Counted from the stretch's first letter, positions 10,991 to 19,494 are shown. The stretch is 35,812 bases of DNA from Desulfuromonadales bacterium (GCA_009780995.1 WQYY01000002.1:1-35812), one strand, 5' to 3'. The notes: a model not told the origin generated them from the sequence alone. Numbers and translations are program-made.

Positions 10991-12004
10991 TTATTCCCCA
11001 GTATTGTTTTCTTTGTTGTTAAATCCCACTGCTGTGAGGAGTTTTTCACGGATTTCCGCACACATTTCAGGTTGTTCTTTAAGGAATATTCTGGTATTTT
11101 CACGCCCCTGGCCAATCCGTTCTTTGCCATATGAATACCATGCTCCGCTTTTATCAACTATCCCTTTTTCAACGGCTAAATCCAGAAGATCTCCCTCTTT
11201 TGATATTCCTTCTCCATATAAAATATCAAATTCCACCTCTTTAAACGGAGGGGCAACTTTATTTTTAACGATTTTGACTCTTGTTCTTGAGCCTATTATA
11301 TCATTTCCCTGCTTAAGAGTAGCAATTTTGCGGATGTCCATTCTTACAGAAGCGTAAAATTTGAGGGCGTTTCCACCTGTTGTTGTTTCGGGATTTCCGA
11401 ACATAACGCCGATTTTCATTCTTATCTGGTTAATAAAAATTACGCTGCAATTGGATTTGCTTATTATTCCTGTAAGTTTTCTAAGTGCCTGGGACATAAG
11501 TCTTGCCTGGAGTCCCATGTGAGAATCTCCCATTTCTCCCTCTATTTCTGCTTTTGGTACAAGTGCAGCAACAGAGTCAATAACAAGTACATCTATTGCA
11601 CCGCTTCTTACAAGGGTTTCTGCTATTTCAAGAGCTTGCTCCCCAGTATCAGGTTGAGATACAAGCAGGTCATCAGTTTTTACTCCAAGTTTTCTTGCAT
11701 ATCCTATGTCAAGAGCATGCTCTGCATCTACAAAAGCCGCAATGCCGCCAAGTTTCTGAGCTTCTGATACTATGTGCAAAGCAAGGGTTGTTTTACCTGA
11801 AGATTCAGGGCCGAATATTTCTATTACCCGCCCACGAGGAATACCGCCAACTCCAAGTGCTACATCCAGGGAAAGGGCTCCCGTAGGGATTGCAGCAATA
11901 TCAGGTAAGGGCTGATCGTTGCCAAGGCGCATTATAGAGCCTTTCCCAAACTGTTTTTCTATTTGGCTGACCGCTAATTCAATGGCCTTTTCGCGCTCTT
12001 CCAT
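10991..12004 (-). CDS. recA: Recombinase A
   Basis: [63 protein letters not shown]. Confidence 0.98.
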   Translation of the reverse strand: MEEREKAIELAVSQIEKQFGKGSIMRLGNDQPLPDIAAIPTGALSLDVALGVGGIPRGRVIEIFGPESSGKTTLALHIVSEAQKLGGIAAFVDAEHALDIGYARKLGVKTDDLLVSQPDTGEQALEIAETLVRSGAIDVLVIDSVAALVPKAEIEGEMGDSHMGLQARLMSQALRKLTGIISKSNCSVIFINQIRMKIGVMFGNPETTTGGNALKFYASVRMDIRKIATLKQGNDIIGSRTRVKIVKNKVAPPFKEVEFDILYGEGISKEGDLLDLAVEKGIVDKSGAWYSYGKERIGQGRENTRIFLKEQPEMCAEIREKLLTAVGFNNKENNTGE

Positions 12005-12106
12005 ATACTGGACTCCTAATCATATAAGTAAATTTTAAACTTTAATATATATTTTAGTTTGAACATTATAGTGAAAATTACTGAGAATGTGTAATAAATT
12101 AATGTC

Positions 12107-13342
12107 CTAATATGAAAGAAGATGACGCCTTATAATGTCAAGAGCTTTATATGATGTCATATTTCTTATGGCATCTCGGTTTCCCCGGAATTTACAGCGT
12201 TCCACAGTACATCCCTTTTTATCAGCAAGGGCTATAAACACAGTCCCTACCGGTTTTTCTTCTGCACCCCCGTCAGGCCCTGCTATCCCGGTAACTGAAA
12301 CTCCTATATCACTTCCGGCAGATTCTCTTATCCCAATTGCCATTTTTTCAGCCGTTTCATGGCTTACAGCTCCATAGCTTTCCAGTATATGACCAGGAAT
12401 TCCCAGTAAACGTTCTTTTGAGCCGTTTGAATATGTAACAGCTCCTTGCAGAAAGTATTCAGAACTTCCTGGAATGTCTGTGATCCTTTTAGAGATCAGT
12501 CCTCCTGTACAGGATTCAGCAAGAGCCAGGGTTGCTCCTGTTTTCCTGAAAAGCTCAGCTACTATCGTATCTATTGTAGAGTCACCTTCAGTAACTACTA
12601 ATTCACCTAATATATCCTTTACATTTTGCGTAGCTTTCTCCATTTCAGAAGAGAGTATATTCGGATCTGCCCCTTTGCCTCGCAGCTTTACAAATATAGA
12701 TGGGAAATTTACACAGTATGCAAGGGTTATATTTTCAGGGAGTATAACTTGTTGGAGCATTGCACCTAATTCAGATTCAGGCGCTCCAAAAGTTGTCATT
12801 GTAACTGTTTGGTAAATGTCAGTTTCTTGCCTTTGCTTCATAATATAAGGCAGCACAGTAGCTTTAAACATCTTCAGCATTTCAGAAGGGACACCTGGGA
12901 GGAAAAACATACTGCTGCCATTTAAAGTTACAATAAATCCGCAGGCTGTCCCTTGAGGATTTGGAATTATACCTGCTTTTTCAGGAAGCATGGCCTGTCT
13001 TCTGTTTATTGGGTGTAAAATTCTTTGTGCCCGTTTAGCGTAATCATCAAGGTGTTTGAGAGCCTCTTCATTGAGAGCTACATTTTGACCTGCCGCTTTT
13101 GCCGCAGCCTCTGCGGTTATGTCATCAGTTGTTGGGCCAAGGCCTCCTGTTACAACAATAGTTTTATAATCTTTTGAAAGGCGTTTAAGAGCCTCAATTA
13201 TTGCGGTTTCATCATCTCCGACAGTAGCATGCTCCTTTACCATCATGCCGTTATCATAGAGCAGGGCTGAGAGAGTCGCTGAATTTGTGTCAACTATCTC
13301 TCCTAGGATCAATTCATCACCAATAGATAGAATCGCAATCAT
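12107..13342 (-). CDS. cinA: Competence/damage-inducible CinA family protein
   Basis: ILSIGDELILGEIVDTNSA, VVTGGLGPTTDDITAEA, ALAESCTGGLISKRITDIPGSSEYFLQGAVTYSN. Confidence 0.94.
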   Translation of the reverse strand: MIAILSIGDELILGEIVDTNSATLSALLYDNGMMVKEHATVGDDETAIIEALKRLSKDYKTIVVTGGLGPTTDDITAEAAAKAAGQNVALNEEALKHLDDYAKRAQRILHPINRRQAMLPEKAGIIPNPQGTACGFIVTLNGSSMFFLPGVPSEMLKMFKATVLPYIMKQRQETDIYQTVTMTTFGAPESELGAMLQQVILPENITLAYCVNFPSIFVKLRGKGADPNILSSEMEKATQNVKDILGELVVTEGDSTIDTIVAELFRKTGATLALAESCTGGLISKRITDIPGSSEYFLQGAVTYSNGSKERLLGIPGHILESYGAVSHETAEKMAIGIRESAGSDIGVSVTGIAGPDGGAEEKPVGTVFIALADKKGCTVERCKFRGNRDAIRNMTSYKALDIIRRHLLSY

Positions 13343-13791
13343 TTAATAACCCTCACAACAACCAGCATACATAACCAGGCGTAGATTCCTGCTACAACAT
13401 CATCAAGCACAACACCATATCCATTCTTAAGCTTCTGATCAACCCATTTGGCTGGTTGGATTTTAACAATATCGAAAAAACGAAATAAAATAAAACCTGC
13501 AATAATATATTTCCAGCTGTAGGGTATTGCAGTCATTGTTACCAAATATCCGATTACTTCATCTATAACTATTTTTCCTGAATCCTTTTCCTGAAAAATT
13601 ATTTCTGCTCTTCCTGATATCCAGCATGAGAGAAAGAAAAAGGCGATAAGAGTAGTAAGATATAAAGAGACAGAAAAGGGCGCGAGAATTATATATAGTG
13701 GTATAGCTGCAAGCGTTCCCACGGTTCCTGAAGCAACAGGGCTATAACCGGTTCCCCACCAGGTAGCTAATATCTTTATAAAATTGTTCAT
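13339..13791 (-). CDS. pgpA: Phosphatidylglycerophosphatase A
   Basis: WGTGYSPVASGTVGTLAAIPLY, DSGKIVIDEVIGYLV, FRFFDIVKIQPAKWVDQKLKNGYGVVLDDVVAGIYA. Confidence 0.92.
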   Translation of the reverse strand: MNNFIKILATWWGTGYSPVASGTVGTLAAIPLYIILAPFSVSLYLTTLIAFFFLSCWISGRAEIIFQEKDSGKIVIDEVIGYLVTMTAIPYSWKYIIAGFILFRFFDIVKIQPAKWVDQKLKNGYGVVLDDVVAGIYAWLCMLVVVRVIK

Positions 13792-14960
13792 TCAGGCAAT
13801 TCGCTTTCCAAAATACGGTAGACCTCAATGATTGGAATTCCCTTTTCCAAAGCGATCTTACGGCAATCTTCAAATTCAGGAGTTATCCTTACAGTCCCTT
13901 CAGGCCTGCTTACAATTTTCACATTTACAGCCCCCAAAGAGCTCTTTCTTAATTCAGATTTACGCTCTAAAACAAGCCGTTGAACAGGGTAGTATCTGAG
14001 GCCAATTGCAGTAGATTCAGTAAGAATAATCTGGCCAAGCTCGTGCAGCTTTTCTTTAGTTGCAAGGACTGTCAGGCGTATTCCAGGCCGGTTTTTTTTC
14101 ATTTGAAGCTGTGAAAATGAAACATCAAGCGCTCCTGCCTCAAAAAGCCGCTCCATCAAAAAACCAAACAGCTCCGGGTTCATGTCATCAATATGTGTTT
14201 CCAGTACGAAAATGCGCTCTTCGGCACCATCATTACTTTGTTCACCTATGATAAGGCGGAGAATATTAGGGGTATCAGCGTAATCTTTGCTCCCTGCTCC
14301 GTTTCCTATCGTTGTTACTGTCATAGCTTCCGGCCTGCATGGTTTTGCAAGAGAAGCTACAATAGCAGCTCCTGTTGGAGTTACACGCTCTCCAGTGCTG
14401 CAATTATGATGTATTGGCAAACCTTGGAGTAGTTCTGCCGTTGCAGGGGCCGGAACAGGAAGTCTACCATGTTTAGAATCTATAAAACCGCCTCCGAGAG
14501 GAAGAGAAGAAGTATAAATTTCCTTGATGCCGAAATAATCAAGGCTTATAGCTGTACCAACAATATCTATTATAGAGTCTACTCCACCTACTTCATGAAA
14601 ATGGACCTTTGCCAGCTCAACTCCATGAACCTTTGCTTCAGCTTCTGCAAGTTTTTTAAATATCTGCTTTGCACTGGTTTTGACCTGATCTGTAAGGCTG
14701 CTTGACTCTATCATCTTCACTATATCACTATAGTGGCGGTGGGATTTATCCTCTGTTACTGCGACAGAGAATAGGATCCCCCGGATTCCCTTTCTGTAGC
14801 AGGTTTCAAATTTAAGGTCATAGCATGATTTAGGAAGTGGAAGTTTTGCCAACTCGCTTTTAAGGTGTTCAAAAGGGAGGCCAAGGTCTATAAAGGCGGC
14901 TATTGTCATATCGCCGGCAATTCCTGCCTGACAGTCTATATATAAAGTTTTCATTTGCAA
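13788..14960 (-). CDS. larC: Nickel pincer cofactor biosynthesis protein LarC (single frame)
   Basis: YIDCQAGIAGDMTIAAFIDLG, VHFHEVGGVDSIIDIVGTA, ETHIDDMNPELFGFLMERLFEAGALDV. Confidence 0.93.
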   Translation of the reverse strand: MQMKTLYIDCQAGIAGDMTIAAFIDLGLPFEHLKSELAKLPLPKSCYDLKFETCYRKGIRGILFSVAVTEDKSHRHYSDIVKMIESSSLTDQVKTSAKQIFKKLAEAEAKVHGVELAKVHFHEVGGVDSIIDIVGTAISLDYFGIKEIYTSSLPLGGGFIDSKHGRLPVPAPATAELLQGLPIHHNCSTGERVTPTGAAIVASLAKPCRPEAMTVTTIGNGAGSKDYADTPNILRLIIGEQSNDGAEERIFVLETHIDDMNPELFGFLMERLFEAGALDVSFSQLQMKKNRPGIRLTVLATKEKLHELGQIILTESTAIGLRYYPVQRLVLERKSELRKSSLGAVNVKIVSRPEGTVRITPEFEDCRKIALEKGIPIIEVYRILESELPE

Positions 14961-14964
14961 TATC

Positions 14965-15717
14965 CTATTTATCTCTATTCATAAGACTTGCTGCATATCC
15001 CGCGCCAAATCCGTTATCAATATTAACCACTGTTACTCCGGAAGCGCATGAATTAAGCATTCCAAGAAGAGCAGCGACTCCGCCAAATGATGCGCCATAA
15101 CCAACAGATGTGGGAACTGCAATTACAGGTCTGCTGACAAGTCCGCCAACTACTGAAGGGAGCGCTCCTTCCATTCCTGCTACAACTATTATTACGTTGG
15201 CTGACTGTATAAGTTCCTGTTTTGCTAAAAGTCTGTGAATCCCTGCTACGCCTACATCAAATAGCTGTTCAACTCTGTTTCCCATGATTTTTGCAGTTAC
15301 AATAGCTTCTGAAGCAATAGGTATGTCAGAAGTCCCGGCAGAGATTACCAGAATCGTTCCCTTACCTTTGATTTCTACAGGTTGCTGCTCAATGGTAATA
15401 CAGCGTGCTTCCTTATGCCATACTGCTTGAGGGAATGTTTTACATAATATCTCTGCTTTTTCTTTACTTATACGTGTTGCCAGTACAGGATCATCTTTTT
15501 TCAAAATAGCTCTTATTATCTGATCTATCTGCTCTACTGTTTTATTCTCTCCGAAAATGACTTCCGGAAATCCCTGACGTAGCGGACGGTGGTGATCAAT
15601 TATGGCATCTTCCAACGCTTCAAAAGGGAAATTGCGGAACTTTTGGAAGGCATTTTCAACTGATTCTTCCCCTTGCTGCACTCTGTTAAGAATAGCTTTT
15701 ATACTCTCTTCATTCAT
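14965..15717 (-). CDS. larB: Nickel pincer cofactor biosynthesis protein LarB
   Basis: VISAGTSDIPIASEAIVTA, VVAGMEGALPSVVGGLVSRPVIAVPTSVGYGASFGGVAALLGMLNSCASGVTVVNIDNGFGAGYAA. Confidence 0.94.
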   Translation of the reverse strand: MNEESIKAILNRVQQGEESVENAFQKFRNFPFEALEDAIIDHHRPLRQGFPEVIFGENKTVEQIDQIIRAILKKDDPVLATRISKEKAEILCKTFPQAVWHKEARCITIEQQPVEIKGKGTILVISAGTSDIPIASEAIVTAKIMGNRVEQLFDVGVAGIHRLLAKQELIQSANVIIVVAGMEGALPSVVGGLVSRPVIAVPTSVGYGASFGGVAALLGMLNSCASGVTVVNIDNGFGAGYAASLMNRDK

Positions 15718-15739
15718 CTGTTTCTTCCTATTATGTGGT

Positions 15740-15885
15740 TTCAGCTTTTTACTATTTATCGTGTTAGCCTCGTCTCAGGACATTCGACACCTGTAGGGGC
15801 GATCATTAATCGTCCGAAATTCCCCTCCCTGGAGGGGTGCCCGAAGGGCGGGGTGGTTATCTGGCGCACACTGTGCGCCCCTACA
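15740..15885. repeat. Family B/C repeat element 1
   Basis: Left TTTCAGCTTTTTACTATTTATCGTGTTAGCCTCGTC (C-type end); TGTAGGGGCGATCATTAATCGTCC (15792-15815); CCCCTCC/GGAGGGG TGCCCGAAGGGCGGGG (about 15820-15856); GGCGCACACTGTGCGCCCCTACA (15863-15885). Confidence 0.75.
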
Positions 15886-15910
15886 CATCTGAAGCCAGCA
15901 TGTTTCAAAT

Positions 15911-16057
15911 ATTGCCTAATTATACGAAAAAAAGAAAATCAGCCAAGAAATATAAGATACAATATTATCTGTTAGCTCAGGTATTACCTCAACTAACAGG
16001 AATAACGTCATAAAAGAATAATTGCCTAATTGTACAAATTAAACAGAATTAGGCAAT
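15911..16057. repeat. Family A composite repeat, copy 2
   Basis: ATTGCCTAAT 15911-15920; GTTAGCTCAGGTATTACCTCAACTAAC 15971-15997 (11 of 13 bp paired); ATTGCCTAATTGTACAAATTAAACAGAATTAGGCAAT 16021-16057. Confidence 0.85.
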
Positions 16058-16107
16058 AAACCATTTTACCTAATAACAAAGGATTTTGAGCCATAGACGA
16101 AGCGTCC

Positions 16108-16205
16108 TGTAGGGGCACGATTTATCGCACCCTGTTTATCATATCCACATTGAGCGCGATAAATCGCGCCCCTACGGTCAAATCATACGCGACGAAGGCA
16201 ATGTA
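16108..16205. repeat. Family B/C repeat element 2
   Basis: TGTAGGGGCACGATTTATCGCACC (16108-16132) paired with GCGCGATAAATCGCGCCCCTACG (16154-16176), then ACGCGACGAAGGCAATGTAGCAAG, related to family C right ends. Confidence 0.75.
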
Positions 16206-16229
16206 GCAAGCGGCCATTAATCGAAGCCG

Positions 16230-16706
16230 TCAAGGATATAGCCTGAAGATCTGTTCCGCTATGCATGCCGGCTTTTCACTTCCCTCAATCTCAACTTTTA
16301 TTTCATATATGATTTGGACGGCATCTTTTACCTCTTCAACATCTTTTACACTGCTTTTTGCCCGAATTTTTGAGTTAACCGGCACAGGCGCGGGGAAACG
16401 GACTTTATTAAGGCCGTAATTCACTCTTAACTTCATTCCGGGATAGTTTTTCTGAAATTCACCTTCAGCGTTGCTCCCTGTGAGCATGGGGATAAGGGAT
16501 AGTGTAAGAAAACCATGGGCTATGGTTGTACCGTATGGGGACTCATTTTTTGCTCTTTCAGAATCTATATGTATCCACTGATTGTCTCCTGTTGCCGATG
16601 CAAATTTATTGATTCTGTCCTGGTTAATAAGAAACCAGTCACTTGTCTGAACTTCATATCCTATTTTTACTTTATATATGTTTAAAAGGTTTTCTATTGG
16701 TGTCAT
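16230..16706 (-). CDS. MaoC-family (R)-specific enoyl-CoA hydratase/dehydratase
   Basis: FASATGDNQWIHIDSERAKNESPYGTTIAHGFLTLSLIPML hot-dog hydratase motif. Confidence 0.88.
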   Translation of the reverse strand: MTPIENLLNIYKVKIGYEVQTSDWFLINQDRINKFASATGDNQWIHIDSERAKNESPYGTTIAHGFLTLSLIPMLTGSNAEGEFQKNYPGMKLRVNYGLNKVRFPAPVPVNSKIRAKSSVKDVEEVKDAVQIIYEIKVEIEGSEKPACIAEQIFRLYP

Positions 16707-16722
16707 AAATTATTCCCATTTG

Positions 16723-16880
16723 CAGCTTCCGCTTTTGGTCATCTGTGGTGTTGCCGTCGTTGTGTCTCGTCATGTAGGGGCCGTTGGCAAACGACCCGGG
16801 GGTAAAAATATTCAATACAGGCGGATTGCCATCCGCCCCTACGCATGCTGTCTGGCATGTGAGCCAAAATCCGAAGTCAT
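16723..16880. repeat. Family C terminal inverted repeats enclosing a family B pair (element 3)
   Basis: GCAGCTTCCGCTTTTGGTCATCTGTGG (left) versus reverse complement of right end ATGACTTCGGATTTTGGCTCACATGCC; inside, TGTAGGGGCCGTTGGCAAACGACCC (16773-16797) and GCGGATTGCCATCCGCCCCTACG (16821-16843). Confidence 0.8.
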
Positions 16881-17077
16881 CTTTTTATGGAATATACTTT
16901 ACCATTCAATTCAACTTTGTCTCCATTATAAAGTTTTCTACCACGTCTGAATTCTTTTTCCCCATTTACGAAAACCAGACCTTCAGTTATCAAGATTTTT
17001 GCTTCTCCTCCTGAATTTACTGCACCAACTAATTTGAGAAAGCTGTCCAACTTTATATATTCGGTAGCTATCTCCAT
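16877..17077 (-). CDS. S4-domain RNA-binding protein (YaaA/RlbA-like)
   Basis: MEIATEYIKLDSFLKLVGAVNSGGEAKILITEGLVFVNGEKEFRRGRKLYNGDKVELNGKVYSIKR. Internal Met preferred over the longer ORF start at 17113. Confidence 0.82.
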   Translation of the reverse strand: MEIATEYIKLDSFLKLVGAVNSGGEAKILITEGLVFVNGEKEFRRGRKLYNGDKVELNGKVYSIKR

Positions 17078-17343
17078 CAAATATCCTTTGTTGGCAGTTG
17101 TAATATCATACAATTTTCAATTCATGTCTTTACTTTTGAAATTATCTATATACCCCATTTCGGTATCTCTTTACAGAAATTTATTGTTGGAGTATCAATA
17201 CGACAGTCAGAGAAATTTATTTTAATCGACAGGAATTCACGTTGATTTGTTTGATTAAAAAGCGCTGACTGTAAAATAAAAAGTAGATCGCATCAGGTGA
17301 ATAATACAAAAAGCAGATAAACATTCTTTTAGGAGTAGTCGTC

Positions 17344-18420
17344 ATGATTAGAAAAATTGGGATCGTTTTACAAGTCATCGGTTGGGTTTGTTTAGTTATT
17401 ATCATTGTGAGCGGCTTTAGTGGAGTCGTCCAACAATATGTTTCGGCCAGTAAAACATTAGAAAGTTTGTCGGATATTATAGTGTATGGCCCTATAGGTA
17501 TTGGCTTAGGTCTATTTATGACAATGAGAGGCGGCAAGGGTAAAAAAGTCAAAAATGGCCCGTTAGTTATAGGGAAATTGATGTCAGTGCAAGAGACCGG
17601 CACCTATGTAAACTATCAAGAGGAATTTAAACTGACGTTTCAATTCACAACACAAGATGGGCAACAGATAACAGCTAAGGAAAGAAGGGTTATTTCAGCG
17701 GTCGAAGGGGCACAGTACCAGCCTGGCATGGAATTTCCGATCCGATATAACCCTAAGAAACCTCGGGATTTCATGATTGATTTTAAAGCTAACGAGAACA
17801 GCATTACGCCGGCGTTTGAGCAATCTGCTGGGATTACCGAGCAGGCGAAAAACGGCCCGTTGGTCGTAGGCAGAGTAGTTTCTGTCAAACCGACAACCGA
17901 CGCGGACATGGATGGAAAGAAAATATACGAAGTTTCCATTCAGTTTACTACACAGGCAGGTAGGGCAGTGATAGCTGTGTCAAGGCAAGCTGTTTCACCG
18001 GCCGATCTGCCACGGTTACAGAACCCGGATATGGCACTTCCACTCCGATACGATCCCAATAATCCGCAGGACATAATGATCGATAACCATGCTGACCCTG
18101 AAGAAGTTCGGAAAGCCATGAATAAATACGCTGTGGCGGCTGGTCTGACGACGCAGGAAGCGGTGGATATAAGAGACAACGGAGTACAGGCCACTGGCGT
18201 CGTCATTCAGTCCAAACCTAGTGGCAATGTCGTAAACGGTGCGTCAGAGATGGTATTGACCATTCGCGTGACAAGACCGGACAATACGGGTACATATGAT
18301 GTCACCACAACCAAAAACGTCATGCAAAGCGCCATACCATTCACCACTCCAGGCAGTATGGTGCACGTTTTCTACATGCCCGATAATGAACAGAATGTTG
18401 TTGTTACGTTTCACGCTTAA
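17344..18420 (+). CDS. Hypothetical membrane protein with N-terminal TM helices and three tandem DUF3592-like beta domains
   Basis: Hydrophobic N-terminus (IGIVLQVIGWVCLVIIIVSG...IVYGPIGIGLGLFM), then repeated KNGPLVxGxxxSV...QFTTQxGxxxxAxxR...PxRYxPxxPxDxMID. Confidence 0.75.
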   Translation: MIRKIGIVLQVIGWVCLVIIIVSGFSGVVQQYVSASKTLESLSDIIVYGPIGIGLGLFMTMRGGKGKKVKNGPLVIGKLMSVQETGTYVNYQEEFKLTFQFTTQDGQQITAKERRVISAVEGAQYQPGMEFPIRYNPKKPRDFMIDFKANENSITPAFEQSAGITEQAKNGPLVVGRVVSVKPTTDADMDGKKIYEVSIQFTTQAGRAVIAVSRQAVSPADLPRLQNPDMALPLRYDPNNPQDIMIDNHADPEEVRKAMNKYAVAAGLTTQEAVDIRDNGVQATGVVIQSKPSGNVVNGASEMVLTIRVTRPDNTGTYDVTTTKNVMQSAIPFTTPGSMVHVFYMPDNEQNVVVTFHA

Positions 18421-18426
18421 CGCACT

Positions 18427-18487
18427 TATGACTTTTGCTTTCTCATATAGTGCGTAGCAACACCGCAGATGACCAAAAGCTGAAACC
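18427..18487. repeat. Family C inverted pair without family B core
   Basis: TGACTTTTGCTTTCTCATATAGTGCGTAGC facing GCAACACCGCAGATGACCAAAAGCTGAAACC. Confidence 0.7.
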
Positions 18488-18492
18488 ATTTT

Positions 18493-18668
18493 ATTGCCTA
18501 ATTGTATAAGCTCTCGTAGAATTAGGCAATCATGCTTTAACCACTTTCTCTGTAGCGTGATTTCTATAAGCTGAGGTAATACCTGAGCTAAGAGAAAATA
18601 TAAATTATATATCATAATAGTATAATTATTGCCTAATCCTACAAATGCTAATAGGATTAGGCAATAAT
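18493..18668. repeat. Family A composite repeat, copy 3 (best conserved)
   Basis: Hairpin ATTGCCTAATTGTA...TAGAATTAGGCAAT (18493-18530), palindrome ATAAGCTGAGGTAATACCTGAGCTAAG (18566-18592), perfect 17-bp stem ATTATTGCCTAATCCTA / TAGGATTAGGCAATAAT (18625-18641 / 18652-18668). Confidence 0.88.
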
Positions 18669-18672
18669 TAAT

Positions 18673-19247
18673 ATGACTTTTGCTTTTGGTCATATACGGC
18701 GTTAGCCTAGTCGCGGGCCACTCAACGAGTGTAGGGACCGCCATTGGCCGTTCGTGTTATCGAGCGACCGGGGACGATCGCTCCTGCGATTGGTGTGTTT
18801 CACTTACGCTCTACCCGCCCTACGAGTTGCCTTCCTACTCTGCCCGTAGGGCATTTATATCAATATAAGAATCGTACCATATCTGCATAGTCCGTATGAC
18901 TTTAATATTAATTAAATATCAGAATGTTAAAGTCCTATGGACTATTGATTTGTTGTTACCTGTTTTCTATTGATATGGAAGCCCTACAGGCTGATTAATA
19001 CAATTATTGCGCGGTATAAGATGAGGCAAACACAGCATATGACCAAAACCCAAGGTGAAATAAAAGAATAACGGATTTCGAATTTTGTGCTCCGACAAGA
19101 CCGGCAAGGGTGAAGGGAGGAGGTGTAGAGTGTAGGGGCGCACTGTGTGCGCCCGATAACACGGGCGACAGAGACTGCCACTACAAACGTTGAGCAAGAC
19201 GCGACGAAGGCAACACAGCATATGGCCAAAAGCCGAAGTCATATAGA
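18673..19247. repeat. Approximately 575-bp region bounded by family C terminal inverted repeats
   Basis: Left ATGACTTTTGCTTTTGGTCATATACGGCGTTAGCC; reverse complement of right end ATGACTTCGGCTTTTGGCCATATGCTGTGTTGCC. Interior contains family B motifs at 18730 and 19131 and a hairpin at 18888-18944. Confidence 0.75.
18888..18944. repeat. Inverted repeat/hairpin
   Basis: TAGTCCGTATGACTTTAA (18888-18905) versus reverse complement of TTAAAGTCCTATGGACTA (18927-18944): 16 of 18 match. Confidence 0.7.
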
Positions 19248-19341
19248 GTAAAAGCAAAATATATATTGACAATTAAGCACTTATACAGGTAAAAAAACTA
19301 TTTCATAGTTTATGATAAATCAATTGTAGGAGAATTATAAA

Positions 19342-19494
19342 ATGAGTAAGCGTACATTTCAGCCCAGCAATACATCTCGCAAACGGACTCACGGTTTTCT
19401 TGTCCGTATGGCTACGAAGAGCGGCCGCCTTGTTATAAAGCGTCGTAGAGCAAAGGGACGTAAGCGCCTTTCCGTTTCAGTGCCTGTAAAGTGA
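19342..19494 (+). CDS. rpmH: 50S ribosomal protein L34 (50 aa; below the ORF-track cutoff)
   Basis: Translation [50 protein letters not shown]; preceded by AGGAG. Confidence 0.97.
   Translation: MSKRTFQPSNTSRKRTHGFLVRMATKSGRLVIKRRRAKGRKRLSVSVPVK

Noticed and set aside
15673-15975. 100-aa plus-strand ORF
   Set aside because: Begins inside larB antisense and continues through repeat element 1.
16136-16152. Possible DnaA box (TTATCATATCCACA-like)
   Set aside because: Does not match TTATCCACA, is isolated and lies inside a repeat that recurs elsewhere.
18244-18744. 166-aa minus-strand ORF
   Set aside because: Overlaps the 3' end of the DUF3592-like gene and translates family A and C repeats; not a coherent protein.
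15740-19247. Possible CRISPR array because of the dense short repeats
   Set aside because: Repeats are unevenly spaced, palindromic, variable in core and in both orientations; no regular spacers and no cas genes.
18967-19272. 101-aa and 81-aa overlapping minus-strand ORFs
   Set aside because: Composed of family B/C repeat sequence in two competing frames.
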